This document shows positions 41,895 through 51,436 of a stretch of DNA of 64,000 bases, piece by piece. Within the stretch, counting starts at the first letter, position 1. Every line of letters starts with the position of its first letter. Made by a program: the position numbers and the translations under genes. The notes beneath the pieces are model-generated. The model was not told the DNA's origin and did no database searches. It saw only the letters and a list, made by a program, of their open reading frames with translations. Location of the stretch: NCBI RefSeq assembly GCF_000382045.1, contig NZ_KB907468.1:1-64000 (forward strand), in the 5' to 3' direction. This DNA is from Variovorax atrisoli 110B (GTDB lineage: Bacteria > Pseudomonadota > Gammaproteobacteria > Burkholderiales > Burkholderiaceae_C).

Positions 41895-43196
41895 ATGAGC
41901 AACACGAACATCGTCATTGGCGCCGGCATCACGGGTCTGACTGCAGCCATCACCCTTCAGAATGCAGGCAAGAAGGTCATCGTCGTCGAAGCGTCAGAGC
42001 GGCCAGGTGGCAGGCTGGTGAGAATCGAACGAAACGGCGACGCAGCGGAGGCAGGCGGCCAAGGAATTCATTCGAACTACCGGGACATGCTCGGGCTCAT
42101 CCGCGCCGAAGGCCTCGCTGGTGATCTCATGCCGCAGTTGAACCATCAGGCCGGCCATTTGAATCGACAAGGTGCTCTTTGCTATCCCCAGGGGAATCTG
42201 GGCCTGGCCAAATTGATGGGTCCACGAGGCACACGAGACCTAGCTTGGTTCGTCACACGATATCTCATGTTGTCGAAGAAGTTCGACCTGTTCGAATCGT
42301 CGGTCGATATCCCGGCCTATGACAACGCGACCGCTGCCGAAGCATTCAGTTGGGCGGGCGACGAATTTCGAGACTATGTTTTGCGCCCTTCGGCACACGC
42401 TATGTCAAACACGACACCAGAATTCACGAATTTCTATTTTTTGCTGAATTTGATGAAGCTGGTCGCCACCACGAAGGTAATGACGCTACGCCACGGCAAC
42501 GTTTCCATTGCAGAACATCTGGCAAGAAAACTCGATGTTCGATATGGCGTTGGCGCAAAAAAAATCCTGACGAACAAGGGCAACACTGAAGGGGTACTTC
42601 TGGAAGATGGGAAAGCGCTAAAGGCAGGCCATGTGATTTTGACTACCCCGATGAATCGCGCAGCAGAAATAATTCCGGATGATCTGGCCGCGGAACAAAG
42701 ATTTTTCTCTGAATTCCCGAACTCCCCTTTTGTTCTGGTCTATTTCTTTCTTGACCGCCCCCTCCCGACCGAGGCGTTCGTTTACGTCGGACATGCATTT
42801 CGCGATGTTGCCTTCAACATGGCACTCAACCATACGGTGAAGACCCCTCACTTGGTGACGAGCGGCAAGGCGATCATCTCTGCATGGTCCAGCTTCCCCA
42901 GGTCGGCGGAACTGATTGGTAAGCCTGACAGTGAAGTTATCCAGCAGGCATTGAACGAGATCGAAGTCTTCTTTCCAGGGATTTCCGGATGGGTAGAGGA
43001 GGCTCGCGTCCAGCGGCACCATTGGGGAATAGCGCGCCTCTCCCCCGGCCAGCACGGTAAGATCCTCGAATTCAAGAGAAATGTCGAAGCACTGAGCGGG
43101 ATTTCGTTCGCAGGCAACGATTACGACGGCGTTCATATGGAGTCCGGCGTACGAGGAGGCTTACGTGCAGCGCAACGTGCTCTGAAGCACAATTAG
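41895..43196 (+). CDS. FAD-dependent amine oxidase / desaturase-like flavoprotein
   Basis: A 433-residue flavoprotein of the amine-oxidase/protoporphyrinogen-oxidase superfamily. The FAD fold opens the protein (NIVIGAGITGLTAAITLQNA, then VVEASERPGGRLVRI), and the C-terminal FAD contact is GISFAGNDYDGVHMESGVRG. No membrane segment is obvious. The middle of the gene is clearly AT-richer than its surroundings (for example 42380-42780), which suggests acquisition from another genome. It is followed 64 bp later by the TetR gene in the same direction and is divergent from the hydrolase at 41739. Confidence 0.8.
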   Translation: MSNTNIVIGAGITGLTAAITLQNAGKKVIVVEASERPGGRLVRIERNGDAAEAGGQGIHSNYRDMLGLIRAEGLAGDLMPQLNHQAGHLNRQGALCYPQGNLGLAKLMGPRGTRDLAWFVTRYLMLSKKFDLFESSVDIPAYDNATAAEAFSWAGDEFRDYVLRPSAHAMSNTTPEFTNFYFLLNLMKLVATTKVMTLRHGNVSIAEHLARKLDVRYGVGAKKILTNKGNTEGVLLEDGKALKAGHVILTTPMNRAAEIIPDDLAAEQRFFSEFPNSPFVLVYFFLDRPLPTEAFVYVGHAFRDVAFNMALNHTVKTPHLVTSGKAIISAWSSFPRSAELIGKPDSEVIQQALNEIEVFFPGISGWVEEARVQRHHWGIARLSPGQHGKILEFKRNVEALSGISFAGNDYDGVHMESGVRGGLRAAQRALKHN

Positions 43197-43260
43197 CCCC
43201 ACCGCCTAGCGCGTCGACCACTATCTCTTCGAGTCACGCGAAAAATAAGGTTCCAACGAA

Positions 43261-44004
43261 ATGACCGACGAAATTCCGGACACAAGCACGACGCCATCTG
43301 TGCGCCCGAAGGCGTCCCACCGCAAAGGTCGTACCCCTGAAACCAGCAGAACGCCTCGCGTTCCAACGCAGGAGCGGAGCAAGGCGCGCTACCTGGCGAT
43401 CATCAAGGCTGCAGAGGAGCTACTGGAAAGATCCAATATCGAGGATCTCAGTCTCTACGATATTGCGAAGCAATCCGGCATCGCACCAGCGTCCGTGCAT
43501 TATCTTTTCAGCACGATCACGGCAGTGCATCTCGAGTTGCATCGACTGCATAACGACAAGCTCACGGAGCGGGTGATCGAGAGCTCGGCTCCTTTAATTG
43601 CTCAAAGGAATCCCAGCTGGCAGGAATGGATATACGCGAGCATGAAGGAGGCTCGCGACGCGCTGAACAGCAGCCGGCCCATGTCGGAAGTCATGCTCGG
43701 GCCGACCATGCACAGGCAAACTCGTTTGACGAACCTTAAAACCAACTTCTCGCTGGGGCAAAAGGCCGTCGAATACATGCACGCTGTTTTCATAATGCCC
43801 GACATCCCGCATCTTGATCGCTACTACGGCTATGCCGCCGAGTTCAGCGATGCATTGTGGTCGGGTGCCTACTCGGCGCACGGACGAATCGACGATGAGA
43901 CATTCGCCGAGTCGGTCAGGGCAACAGTTGCATACCTCCGGTGCTTCCTACCCGAGACCTTGCACCTTCGAACCTCGAAACCGCAGCCCCTGTTCGAGGC
44001 TTGA
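43261..44004 (+). CDS. TetR-family transcriptional regulator
   Basis: A 247-residue regulator. A basic, flexible N-terminus of about 40 residues (rich in Thr, Pro, Arg) precedes the helix-turn-helix at about residues 42-88 (RYLAIIKAAEELLERSNIED, then IAKQSGIAPASVHYLFST). The remaining helical part is the ligand-binding domain. It is transcribed with the flavoprotein gene and is the only transcription factor encoded within the 37.4-57.5 kb block, so it is the natural candidate to bind the motif repeated in the promoters of that block. The 90 bp between its end and the convergent YCF48-like gene show no clear terminator. Confidence 0.88.
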   Translation: MTDEIPDTSTTPSVRPKASHRKGRTPETSRTPRVPTQERSKARYLAIIKAAEELLERSNIEDLSLYDIAKQSGIAPASVHYLFSTITAVHLELHRLHNDKLTERVIESSAPLIAQRNPSWQEWIYASMKEARDALNSSRPMSEVMLGPTMHRQTRLTNLKTNFSLGQKAVEYMHAVFIMPDIPHLDRYYGYAAEFSDALWSGAYSAHGRIDDETFAESVRATVAYLRCFLPETLHLRTSKPQPLFEA

Positions 44005-44094
44005 TAAACCGGAAAATTCGATGTAAGGCGAATATCTGAAGCTTCGTACCGGGGGTAATGCGAGTCTCCCGTTGGGTCTGGCTTTCGGGCACAT

Positions 44095-45063
44095 CTACTT
44101 CGCGTCTCCCACGACACCACGCTTCGAAAGCAGGATCCACCGCCGCTCATCGCTGGCCAAAGCCGCAGTCAGCGAATCGCCCGACGGGCGAATAGCGACC
44201 GAGAACGTCCGTCCACCGTCGCGGCTCTGAGCTTCCAAGCCATCGAGGCCAACAACCAGGACGTCGTCGCCATGGACCGATATGGCAGTCACCGAGCTTT
44301 TGCTTTGAAGATCGATCGACTGCCACTGTTGCGTGGTTTCATTGCGGCGCAGCAAGGTGCCGCGCTGGCCTCCCACGAGCAACGTGCCGTCAGACAGCGC
44401 AGCGCCTGCCCAAAGCGACCCTTTGTAGCCGGTATCAAGGTAAGTCCACGTATGCCCCTGGTCGGACGACCGCAGGACTTGGCCTCGCTCTGCAGTTGCA
44501 TAGATGGCCCCCTGCTTGTCCGCAAACAGGCCGAGTAGATTCAGATCGGCTTTCTTGCCTCCCGGGGGCGGCGCGATGTTCTGGGGCGCCCACGTCTCGC
44601 CCCCGTCGTCCGTTGTCAGCACGAGAGACCACAAGCCGACAGCAACGCCATGCGTGGAGTCAAAGAAGTGGACGGCGAAAAGGGGCCGATCTTCGTCGGT
44701 CGAGAGCCTCTGGATCTTCCAGTTCTCGCCGCCGTCGCCGCTGGAGAGCACAACGCCCCAGTGACCCACAGCCCAGCCGTGAGCCGCGTCGACAAAGCTC
44801 ACGCTGGTGAGCGTCGAGCTGACCGGTACCTGGTGCGCCTGGCGAAAGGTAGATCCCTGATCATCGGACAGGAGCACAACGCCGTTGGCACCGACCGACA
44901 CGGCACGCTTTCCGCTCCAGGCGGCCCCCAGCATCATCGCCTGGGTGGCGATCGGCGTCTGCACCGCCGCCACAGGGCGGAGTGCGGGAGTCTCGGTAGC
45001 TTGCACCACCACAACGCCGGTCGCAAGGCTGATTGCTGCAGCGGCACGCAAAATACATTTCAT
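44095..45063 (-). CDS. YCF48/Asp-box repeat beta-propeller protein, exported
   Basis: A 322-residue protein with a Sec signal peptide (about 22 residues, ending VVQA before TETPALRP). Five Asp-box repeats are readable (SDDQGSTF, SSGDGGENW, TTDDGGETW, SSDQGHTW, SRDGGRTF), typical of the sialidase-like/YCF48 beta-propellers such as the photosystem II assembly factor. In Proteobacteria such genes recur next to an RND permease and DUF1302/DUF1329 genes, as here (14 bp upstream lies the RND gene). It is likely a periplasmic scaffold or partner of that permease. Direct function is unknown. Confidence 0.8.
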   Translation of the reverse strand: MKCILRAAAAISLATGVVVVQATETPALRPVAAVQTPIATQAMMLGAAWSGKRAVSVGANGVVLLSDDQGSTFRQAHQVPVSSTLTSVSFVDAAHGWAVGHWGVVLSSGDGGENWKIQRLSTDEDRPLFAVHFFDSTHGVAVGLWSLVLTTDDGGETWAPQNIAPPPGGKKADLNLLGLFADKQGAIYATAERGQVLRSSDQGHTWTYLDTGYKGSLWAGAALSDGTLLVGGQRGTLLRRNETTQQWQSIDLQSKSSVTAISVHGDDVLVVGLDGLEAQSRDGGRTFSVAIRPSGDSLTAALASDERRWILLSKRGVVGDAK

Positions 45064-45077
45064 ATCTGACTCTTTGC

Positions 45078-47459
45078 TCAATGTGCCGGCGCTCCAACCG
45101 TGCGCACGGGCCTGCGTCGGGGAAAAATCCGTTCCAGCCAGACTGCAAACGCCGGCAGCACCGTGATCGCCATCACCATGTTGACGATGAACATGAAAGC
45201 CAGCAGTTTGCCCATGTCGGCCTGGAACTTCAGAGAAGAGAACGACCACGTCACGACACCAACAGCCAAGGTGATCGCGGTGAAGATCGTGGCAGTACCG
45301 ACCTCCAGAATTGCGTGCTCGAACGCTTCGACGATTCCGAGTCCTTTCGCAAGATGCAACTGCAGGCGGTTGTAGATATAGAACGCGTAATCCACGCCTA
45401 TACCGACGGCCAGCACCATCACGGGGAGCGTCGCGACGGTCAATCCGATATCGAGCTCCTTCATGAACCAGTAGCCGATAAAGGTGCCGATCGTCAGAGG
45501 AAGGCAGCACGCGAGTACCGCACGAAGATCCCGATAGGCAGCGAACACGAGCAACACGATCGTCGCGTAGACATACAGCATCATCGGCAGTTCGCTGTGC
45601 TCGATCTCGTCATTGATCGCCGCCAACACCCCTGCATTGCCGGACGCGAGACGGATCTTTACGCCATCCATCGGGTATCTCGCGCGGAAATTCTTTACCG
45701 CTGCGATGACTCCATTGATAGTGGTCGCTTTGTGGTCGGCCAAGTAGATGTGAGCCGCGGTCATGCTGCAGTCCTTGCGCATGGTTCCGGGAATCCGGCT
45801 TATCTCTACAGCGAGTGCAGAGTAGTTACCGGAATCGATCGGCACCACGGACATCTTCGGGTTCCCTTCGTTGTATCCCTCGTTGTATTGCCGCAGAAGG
45901 GAAGAAAACGAAACGACCGAGAGGACACCCGGCACCGGCTGCATCCACCAGGCAAACCGTTCCTGATAAGCCCCGATGGCGACGTTGTCGCAAGAATCCG
46001 GCGGGGCTTCGAAAGCGACGCTGAGCCAGTCCAACCCGACGTCGTAGCTCGCGCCGATCGATTGCGCATCACGATTGAAGCGTGCGTCCGGGCGCAGTTC
46101 CGGTGCGCCCGCTTGCAGCGTTCCTATGACGCGGTCCCTGCTCTGCCAGGCTGAGGCCACGAGAACGACCGCGGCCGAGAGCAGAACCACCAGGGCAACC
46201 CGAGGCTCGGCCACGCGGGTGATAAACCGAAGCCAGCGGGCCCGCTCCGCGCCCTTGCGTTCAGCTCCAGCGGCATACGCCTGGTCTACCTGAACCAGGG
46301 ATGCGGCGACGGGCAGCATCACCAAGTTCGTGATGATCTTGTAGGCGACGCCAAGCGATGCCGTCACCGCGAGTTCGCGCACCATCGGAATGGGGACCAT
46401 TAGCAGCGTGATGAATGATACGAATGCCGTCACCAGCGCGAGCGTCCCAGGTACGAGCAAGCCTCGAAAACTTGACCTCGCCGCCTGTTCGGTTGTCTTG
46501 CCTTGCGATATCTCGCGAACGATGAAGTTGATCTGCTGAACACCGTGCGATACGCCGATCGCAAACACGAGGAACGGCACTAGGACGCCGAGTGGGTCGA
46601 GGCCATAGCCCAGAAGATGCAGCGTCGCAAACTGCCAGACCAGAGAGGTCAGTGAACATGCGATCGGCAGCAGTGTGAGCTTCATCGAGCGGCAGTACCA
46701 GTACACCGCTGCCGCGGTCAGAAGGAGAGCCAACCCGCAAAACTCAAGGACAGATGACGCTCCCTCTGCGATGTCACCGATCTGCTTGGCGAAGCCGATG
46801 ATCTGGATCTCATAGTTCCGATCTTCGAACTTGGAGCGAAGCTCGGATTCAAGCAGACGGCCGAATGAAACATAGTCGATCCGCTGGCCTTGGGCATCGA
46901 ACTCGTTGAGGTCGGCGGTAATCATCGCGCTGGTCTGGTCGCGCGACAAGAGGCTGCCGACGTAGCCGCCCTGGGCGGCCGACCGTTTGATCGCCTCGAC
47001 GGCACCGGCATCAAGACGATCCGGCGTGACGGTACCTGGAATGATAGGGTCGGCCCGGAACCCGTCCTCGGTAATCTCGTTGACGAACGAATTTGGCGTC
47101 CACAGCGATTGCACGCTGGCTCGAGAGACGTACGGCAAGAACGTGAGAGCCTGAGTGACGTCGCTGAGCTTCTTCAGCCCTTCGGGCGTCCAGATGGATC
47201 CCGCTCTTGCCTTGACCACAATGGTCAGGCGGTTCGCTCCCAGGAAGTCGTTGCGGTAGGTGTTGAAGGTTTGGACATATTCATGTCCCACCGGCAACTG
47301 CTTCTCAAAGCCCGCATCCATCCTCAACTTGAGGGCGAAGAAGCCCATGATTACTGTAAAGACGGCCAGTCCGATCAGGACGGCGCGGCGGCGAGCGAAC
47401 AGGATGGCTTCGATCCTTGCAAGGAACCGCTGCGACGCGGAGGCTCCGCCGGGAGCCAT
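45078..47459 (-). CDS. RND-superfamily (MMPL-like) permease
   Basis: A 793-residue inner-membrane transporter. The first membrane span is near residue 28 (AVLIGLAVFTVIMGFFALKL), followed by a large periplasmic domain, a block of spans from about residue 245 (SVLEFCGLALLLTAAAVYWY) and a second half with the same layout from about residue 610. This is the MMPL/HAE3-like layout of lipid and hydrophobic-compound transporters, not the drug-efflux HAE1 type, and no periplasmic adaptor protein is encoded nearby. The ATG at 47459 is preferred; the frame extends upstream into the DUF1302 gene. It probably moves a hydrophobic compound between the inner membrane and the periplasm. Confidence 0.88.
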   Translation of the reverse strand: MAPGGASASQRFLARIEAILFARRRAVLIGLAVFTVIMGFFALKLRMDAGFEKQLPVGHEYVQTFNTYRNDFLGANRLTIVVKARAGSIWTPEGLKKLSDVTQALTFLPYVSRASVQSLWTPNSFVNEITEDGFRADPIIPGTVTPDRLDAGAVEAIKRSAAQGGYVGSLLSRDQTSAMITADLNEFDAQGQRIDYVSFGRLLESELRSKFEDRNYEIQIIGFAKQIGDIAEGASSVLEFCGLALLLTAAAVYWYCRSMKLTLLPIACSLTSLVWQFATLHLLGYGLDPLGVLVPFLVFAIGVSHGVQQINFIVREISQGKTTEQAARSSFRGLLVPGTLALVTAFVSFITLLMVPIPMVRELAVTASLGVAYKIITNLVMLPVAASLVQVDQAYAAGAERKGAERARWLRFITRVAEPRVALVVLLSAAVVLVASAWQSRDRVIGTLQAGAPELRPDARFNRDAQSIGASYDVGLDWLSVAFEAPPDSCDNVAIGAYQERFAWWMQPVPGVLSVVSFSSLLRQYNEGYNEGNPKMSVVPIDSGNYSALAVEISRIPGTMRKDCSMTAAHIYLADHKATTINGVIAAVKNFRARYPMDGVKIRLASGNAGVLAAINDEIEHSELPMMLYVYATIVLLVFAAYRDLRAVLACCLPLTIGTFIGYWFMKELDIGLTVATLPVMVLAVGIGVDYAFYIYNRLQLHLAKGLGIVEAFEHAILEVGTATIFTAITLAVGVVTWSFSSLKFQADMGKLLAFMFIVNMVMAITVLPAFAVWLERIFPRRRPVRTVGAPAH

Positions 47460-47484
47460 TGCACTTGTCTCTTTCACATCGGAC

Positions 47485-49194
47485 CTAGAAGTTGCGGGAC
47501 ACAACGATGCCGAAGAAATCACGATCGCGTACGGGGTTGTCGAGCAAGGTGCGGCCGCCCATGAAGCGCGTGTAGTTGGCGCTGACCTGCCAGGTCGCGG
47601 GATTCTGAATGAAGTTAACGTAGTAGTTCACCGCTGTGACACCCTTCATGAACTGGGAAGAAATCCCGGGGGTTCGACCGAACAGGCCTCTTCGAACGTA
47701 GATACCCGGATTGACCTGCCAACCCTTGATCAGGGAGCCGTCGTACACCCAGTTGAAATCCACGTTGATCCCGCCCGAGTACTTGGTACCTACGGACGAG
47801 CCGGGGGTGACCAGAGCACCGGTCTGAACCACATCGTTCAGTTCATTGCCCCACAGCAGCCCTCCCGATGCAATCGGAGAGCCTGCGTAGCTGGACTTGA
47901 GATTCGGATAGCCGATGACCACCGTCTCGGTCGTCAGCGTGGCGGTGTCCGCCTTGAGAAGGCTGAGAATCGGGCCGGCGTTGCCGGGCTGAAGTGCGAG
48001 CAGCGATGTCAGGTGCCACTGATAGCGCTCGGTATCCGCCCAGCATTTCCCCCCCTGGGCCACACACCCGCTTGCGGGATTCAGAGGCACCGCATCTTTC
48101 GGCCGGTACGACAGCTCGGTGCCGATGGCCCAGTCTCCCACCGGAAAGTTCGCACTCAGGCCGAACATGCGGCGATTCTCCGGGTAGCGATAGATGGTCG
48201 CGCCTTCAGGACTCAGAGATGTCTGGGGCAGTTTGTCGTGATAGTTCATCACGTAGGCGCCGAGATTGAGATCGGTCCCTTTTGGCTGGTAGCGCAGCGC
48301 GAGTCCCCATTGACCGGAATCTTTTGCCCGGGTGGTCGTCACGCCGTAGGCGTTGCTTCCGACGCCGACGACGGAGGTTGAGAAGTAGCTGCCCACAGGC
48401 GGCAAGTAGCTCTTGTTCCAGCCCACCTGCACATAGCCCTCCACGTTCACCCCCCCACCCAGGCCAGCAGCGACGCTTACCATGGGGGCTGGCAGCACGA
48501 ACTCTTTGACCTGCGCCCCTGGCTGAGCGGCCCGGTTGACGTCGATTGCGTTGGTGGCATTGATGCCACCGATCTCGTAGAGACTCTCGCCCCAACTGAT
48601 GACTTGGTTGCCTGCACGAACCCGGATCTGCTGCCCCGCCACGTCGAAGGTCTTGCTGACCCAGAAGTCAAGGAGGCGCGCCTTGAACCGCAGGTCTCTG
48701 CGCGCATCTGCGGAGAGACCATCCTGGATGTTGGGCGGCACAGCAGACACAAAGTCCTGACCGCTCACCGCGCCCGTCGTGTGGGTCGCGGAGAAATCTC
48801 GGGCCCATGCGGCACGCGCCATGAAAGACAAGCCCTCCGAAGGCATCTTGAGCAAAAGCTCATGGGTGCCCTTGAGGTACGTTGTGAACGGCCTGCCCTC
48901 CTTGTAGTTGATGTTCCCCTGGTCGCTCAGCCCGCTGAATTGCCCCATGATGCCTCCGCCCGTGCGCGCGAAGGTCGTGCTGTCGTACGCGGGAGAGACC
49001 AGAGAGTTGCTCGGGGATTCGGTCCGGATCCCGGTTCCGATCGAGACGGTCGAATCAAAGCTGCCCTGGATGGATCCGTCGGCGTTTTTGAAGGTTGCCG
49101 CCTGCGCGGCACCCGTTGCCAGGGCAAACGCCGCCAACTGATAGCGAACGACTCGCGTCGAGCGGATCGAGGTGCGAAGGATGATGTTGTTCAT
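47485..49194 (-). CDS. DUF1302-family outer-membrane protein
   Basis: A 569-residue exported protein. The signal peptide (about 32 residues, ending GAAQA before ATFKNADG) and the long run of amphipathic strands ending with Phe (FFGIVVSRNF) indicate an outer-membrane beta-barrel. Family landmarks include RAGNQVISWGESLYEIGGIN and SALRYQPKGTDLNLGAYVM-like strands. The start at 49194 is chosen because the signal peptide follows directly. It lies between the RND permease and the DUF1329 gene. From memory such sets accompany steroid and other hydrophobic-compound catabolism genes, so uptake across the outer membrane is a sensible hypothesis. Confidence 0.85.
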   Translation of the reverse strand: MNNIILRTSIRSTRVVRYQLAAFALATGAAQAATFKNADGSIQGSFDSTVSIGTGIRTESPSNSLVSPAYDSTTFARTGGGIMGQFSGLSDQGNINYKEGRPFTTYLKGTHELLLKMPSEGLSFMARAAWARDFSATHTTGAVSGQDFVSAVPPNIQDGLSADARRDLRFKARLLDFWVSKTFDVAGQQIRVRAGNQVISWGESLYEIGGINATNAIDVNRAAQPGAQVKEFVLPAPMVSVAAGLGGGVNVEGYVQVGWNKSYLPPVGSYFSTSVVGVGSNAYGVTTTRAKDSGQWGLALRYQPKGTDLNLGAYVMNYHDKLPQTSLSPEGATIYRYPENRRMFGLSANFPVGDWAIGTELSYRPKDAVPLNPASGCVAQGGKCWADTERYQWHLTSLLALQPGNAGPILSLLKADTATLTTETVVIGYPNLKSSYAGSPIASGGLLWGNELNDVVQTGALVTPGSSVGTKYSGGINVDFNWVYDGSLIKGWQVNPGIYVRRGLFGRTPGISSQFMKGVTAVNYYVNFIQNPATWQVSANYTRFMGGRTLLDNPVRDRDFFGIVVSRNF

Positions 49195-49213
49195 TGCTTT
49201 TACTCCGCTCGAA

Positions 49214-50632
49214 TCACCGCTCACTGCGCGCGCGCAGACTCTCGGCAGAGTAATAGTCAGGCTTCAACCGGGCGTTGCCCGTGCCGTCGACGACCCATTT
49301 CATGTCGGTGCCGTTGGCGAGGGCGGCGCCGTCAATGAGGTAGCGGCCTTCCGCCAAGTTGTGCTGGACGAAAGCTACCGAGTCGCACGACCCGGTTTCG
49401 TAGACAGGAATGACAAACCCTTCTCGAACCTTCCAGGCTTTGCCTTGCGCGTCATAGTCGACTGCGCCCACGAAGGTCCAGCTGTCCTCGTCGATGTAGA
49501 ACTCCCGCTTCGGCGCGGAGTGGCGTAATCCTGGTTTGACGGTGGCCTCCACAACCCAGACGCGGTGCATCTCGTACCGACGATGCGTGGGGGAGATGAA
49601 GTCCGGCTTCAACACGTCGTCGGCCTTGGCCTTGAAGTCGTATGGACCGAAGGCGTTGTATGGAATCACCATTTCCTTCTTTCCAACGAGCTTCCAGTCG
49701 AAGCGGTCTAGTGCGCCGTTGAACACATAGGCTTCATCGATGTTGTACTGATTCTCGTAGCCGATCTGAGGGGCGTCGTAAGCATAGGCCGGCATCCGGC
49801 GCGTGCGTCGCTGCCCAGGAAAATAGTAGAAGGTTTCCGAAGCTTTGTTGGACGGCGCCACGAACACGGCGCCCTGGCCCGCCAACGCCGTCGGCGACTG
49901 ATAGCTCATGGTGTAGTACGACTCGATCTGCTCGGCCTTGGCGAAGGTCGTACTGTTCTTGTCCGCCCATGGCATGTAGGTGAAGCTGTCGGCAGTCACC
50001 TTGATCCACTCGCTGCTGCCTTTGCGAGGAGAAACATACACGATCTGGTTCACCATCTCGATGCCCGCGCCGCGGTAGTGCATCTTTGCGTTGATCATCA
50101 CCTCCGCCCCGCTCTTCGGCATCGGAAATGGAATGCCGGGAACGAATGCATCCGAGAGACTCAGGCCATCCGGATTCAACTTCGCGAAGCCGACGTTCTT
50201 CTTTGTGTTTTCCGCCACGACACCCGGCGCCCCGCATGTACGGCGGCTGGGATAGACATCCATGCTGTAGCCCTTCGTGGACTTGATCAGGGCCACCTGG
50301 CCTGCGTTCAGCTTGTCCGCATACTTGTCGACATTGGTGGCATCGATGGTGTAGAGAGGCTTGTCCGACTTGTATTTGAAGAAGTCGGAGCGCAATGTGC
50401 CGAAGGTCCAACCTTGACCCACGGCACCGGGCGGCGTCCATTCAGGGATTCCGCTGGCGGTGCCCGCCCTTTCCGCCCCGAGGGGCGTGAGCTCCGAGCC
50501 GAGCTTGCCTGCGTCACCGCTCTGGGCGTCCGCCATGGTCGCCACACCCGTGAAGACAAGGGTCAACATCATGGCTCCTGATAGCCTGGCGACCCTCGCG
50601 GTGCGAGAAGGAAGAATGGATTTGGACCTCAT
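49214..50632 (-). CDS. DUF1329-family periplasmic protein (LolA/LolB-like fold expected)
   Basis: A 472-residue exported protein. The signal peptide ends near residue 36 (VATMADA before QSGDAGKLG) and the mature part begins with LGSELTPLGAERAGTASGIP, the family signature. The family is thought, from structural similarity as I recall it, to resemble the lipoprotein carriers LolA and LolB, with a hydrophobic cavity. The ATG at 50632 has GGAGAT 6 bp upstream. It is the first gene of the DUF1329, DUF1302, RND, YCF48 operon, so a shuttle that carries a hydrophobic compound across the periplasm is a plausible role. Confidence 0.82.
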   Translation of the reverse strand: MRSKSILPSRTARVARLSGAMMLTLVFTGVATMADAQSGDAGKLGSELTPLGAERAGTASGIPEWTPPGAVGQGWTFGTLRSDFFKYKSDKPLYTIDATNVDKYADKLNAGQVALIKSTKGYSMDVYPSRRTCGAPGVVAENTKKNVGFAKLNPDGLSLSDAFVPGIPFPMPKSGAEVMINAKMHYRGAGIEMVNQIVYVSPRKGSSEWIKVTADSFTYMPWADKNSTTFAKAEQIESYYTMSYQSPTALAGQGAVFVAPSNKASETFYYFPGQRRTRRMPAYAYDAPQIGYENQYNIDEAYVFNGALDRFDWKLVGKKEMVIPYNAFGPYDFKAKADDVLKPDFISPTHRRYEMHRVWVVEATVKPGLRHSAPKREFYIDEDSWTFVGAVDYDAQGKAWKVREGFVIPVYETGSCDSVAFVQHNLAEGRYLIDGAALANGTDMKWVVDGTGNARLKPDYYSAESLRARSER

Positions 50633-50716
50633 GAGATATCTCCAGTTGGTAAGTTGACGTTCTCTGCGGTTCGCACCAACCGCTGCTTGCATGGATCGCT
50701 TGTCAGCCAGATACTT

Positions 50717-50738
50717 GACTAACAACGGTTTTGTAGAC
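50717..50738 (+). promoter_or_regulatory. Recurrent island motif, copy 2
   Basis: GACTAACAACGGTTTTGTAGAC, preceded by TT, fits the consensus TNGAYTAACAACGGNTTT. It begins 85 bp upstream of the DUF1329 start codon on the opposite strand and has imperfect two-fold symmetry (G-CTA--AA----TT--TAG-C), as expected for a TetR-type operator. Confidence 0.45.
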
Positions 50739-50811
50739 GGACAAGCTCCGTAAGCAGGAGTCATGCCCGCCATCCTCCGGCGAACCCGATGTCGCGTATC
50801 CGGCCATATAT

Positions 50812-50831
50812 CTGACTAATGCCGATTTTTC
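50812..50831 (+). promoter_or_regulatory. Recurrent island motif, weaker copy 3
   Basis: CTGACTAATGCCGATTTTTC keeps the GACTAA and CGnTTTT parts of the motif but differs in the middle. It lies 74 bp beyond copy 2 in the same orientation, so the two could form a tandem site for the DUF1329 promoter. Confidence 0.3.
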
Positions 50832-51436
50832 TATTTGCCCCTAATCAAGACAATAGGGTTAACCTCACTGCGTACGTCAGTCATTCCCAGCAGGTACGCC
50901 TCGGAGTTGAGGACGCACATTCCTAGTGCGGGCTGCACCAAGGAGGCCACAAATCTGCTCAACACCAAGATACCCGAGCATTTAGCGCCAAGCTCGCGAT
51001 AGAGATGGCAAGCTGCTTAAAACCCGTTACTAAACGGAACTGCCCGAGTGAACAGAGAGGCTTCGCGAATCGACCGCAGGCGAGACAGCAGGCTGCTCGG
51101 CCGTGCAAAACTATCGGCACTTCGCGCGAAAGCGCAATTGCGCGACCCGTGGGTTAGCGAGCCTCATGAGGAATCACGGGCTCGCCCTCAAGCGATGCGA
51201 GCATTGACCAAGCCCCCCCAACCACATCGCGGCGTCCACGCGCTGGACGTTTCCGGATTGCGGCGAACAGCACGGCCACGCAAAAGAGCCTGTTGGACGA
51301 AAACGCTGATGTCGATGGCCGCCACTGATGGAACGCAAGCCGCTCAAAACGCAGCCGCAGGTTTGCAGCCAAGCCAGCTGTAAGCACACGCCACGGCCGC
51401 CTCACCGTCGCTCCACATCACCCGGAGCTGGTGAGG

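Larger units (their letters stand above)
50633..51436. other. Intergenic region upstream of the envelope-system operon
   Basis: About 800 bp between the DUF1329 start and the end of the MFS gene. Two copies of the recurrent island motif lie in its left part (50717-50738 and 50812-50831). The rest, around 51050-51400, holds short frames on both strands without ribosome-binding sites or recognisable motifs; it may be a decayed gene or a mobile-element scar. Confidence 0.4.

Noticed and set aside
51048..51383. Possible small gene in the 0.8-kb gap upstream of the DUF1329 gene
   Set aside because: Competing frames on both strands and a composition without domain pattern; nothing supports translation.
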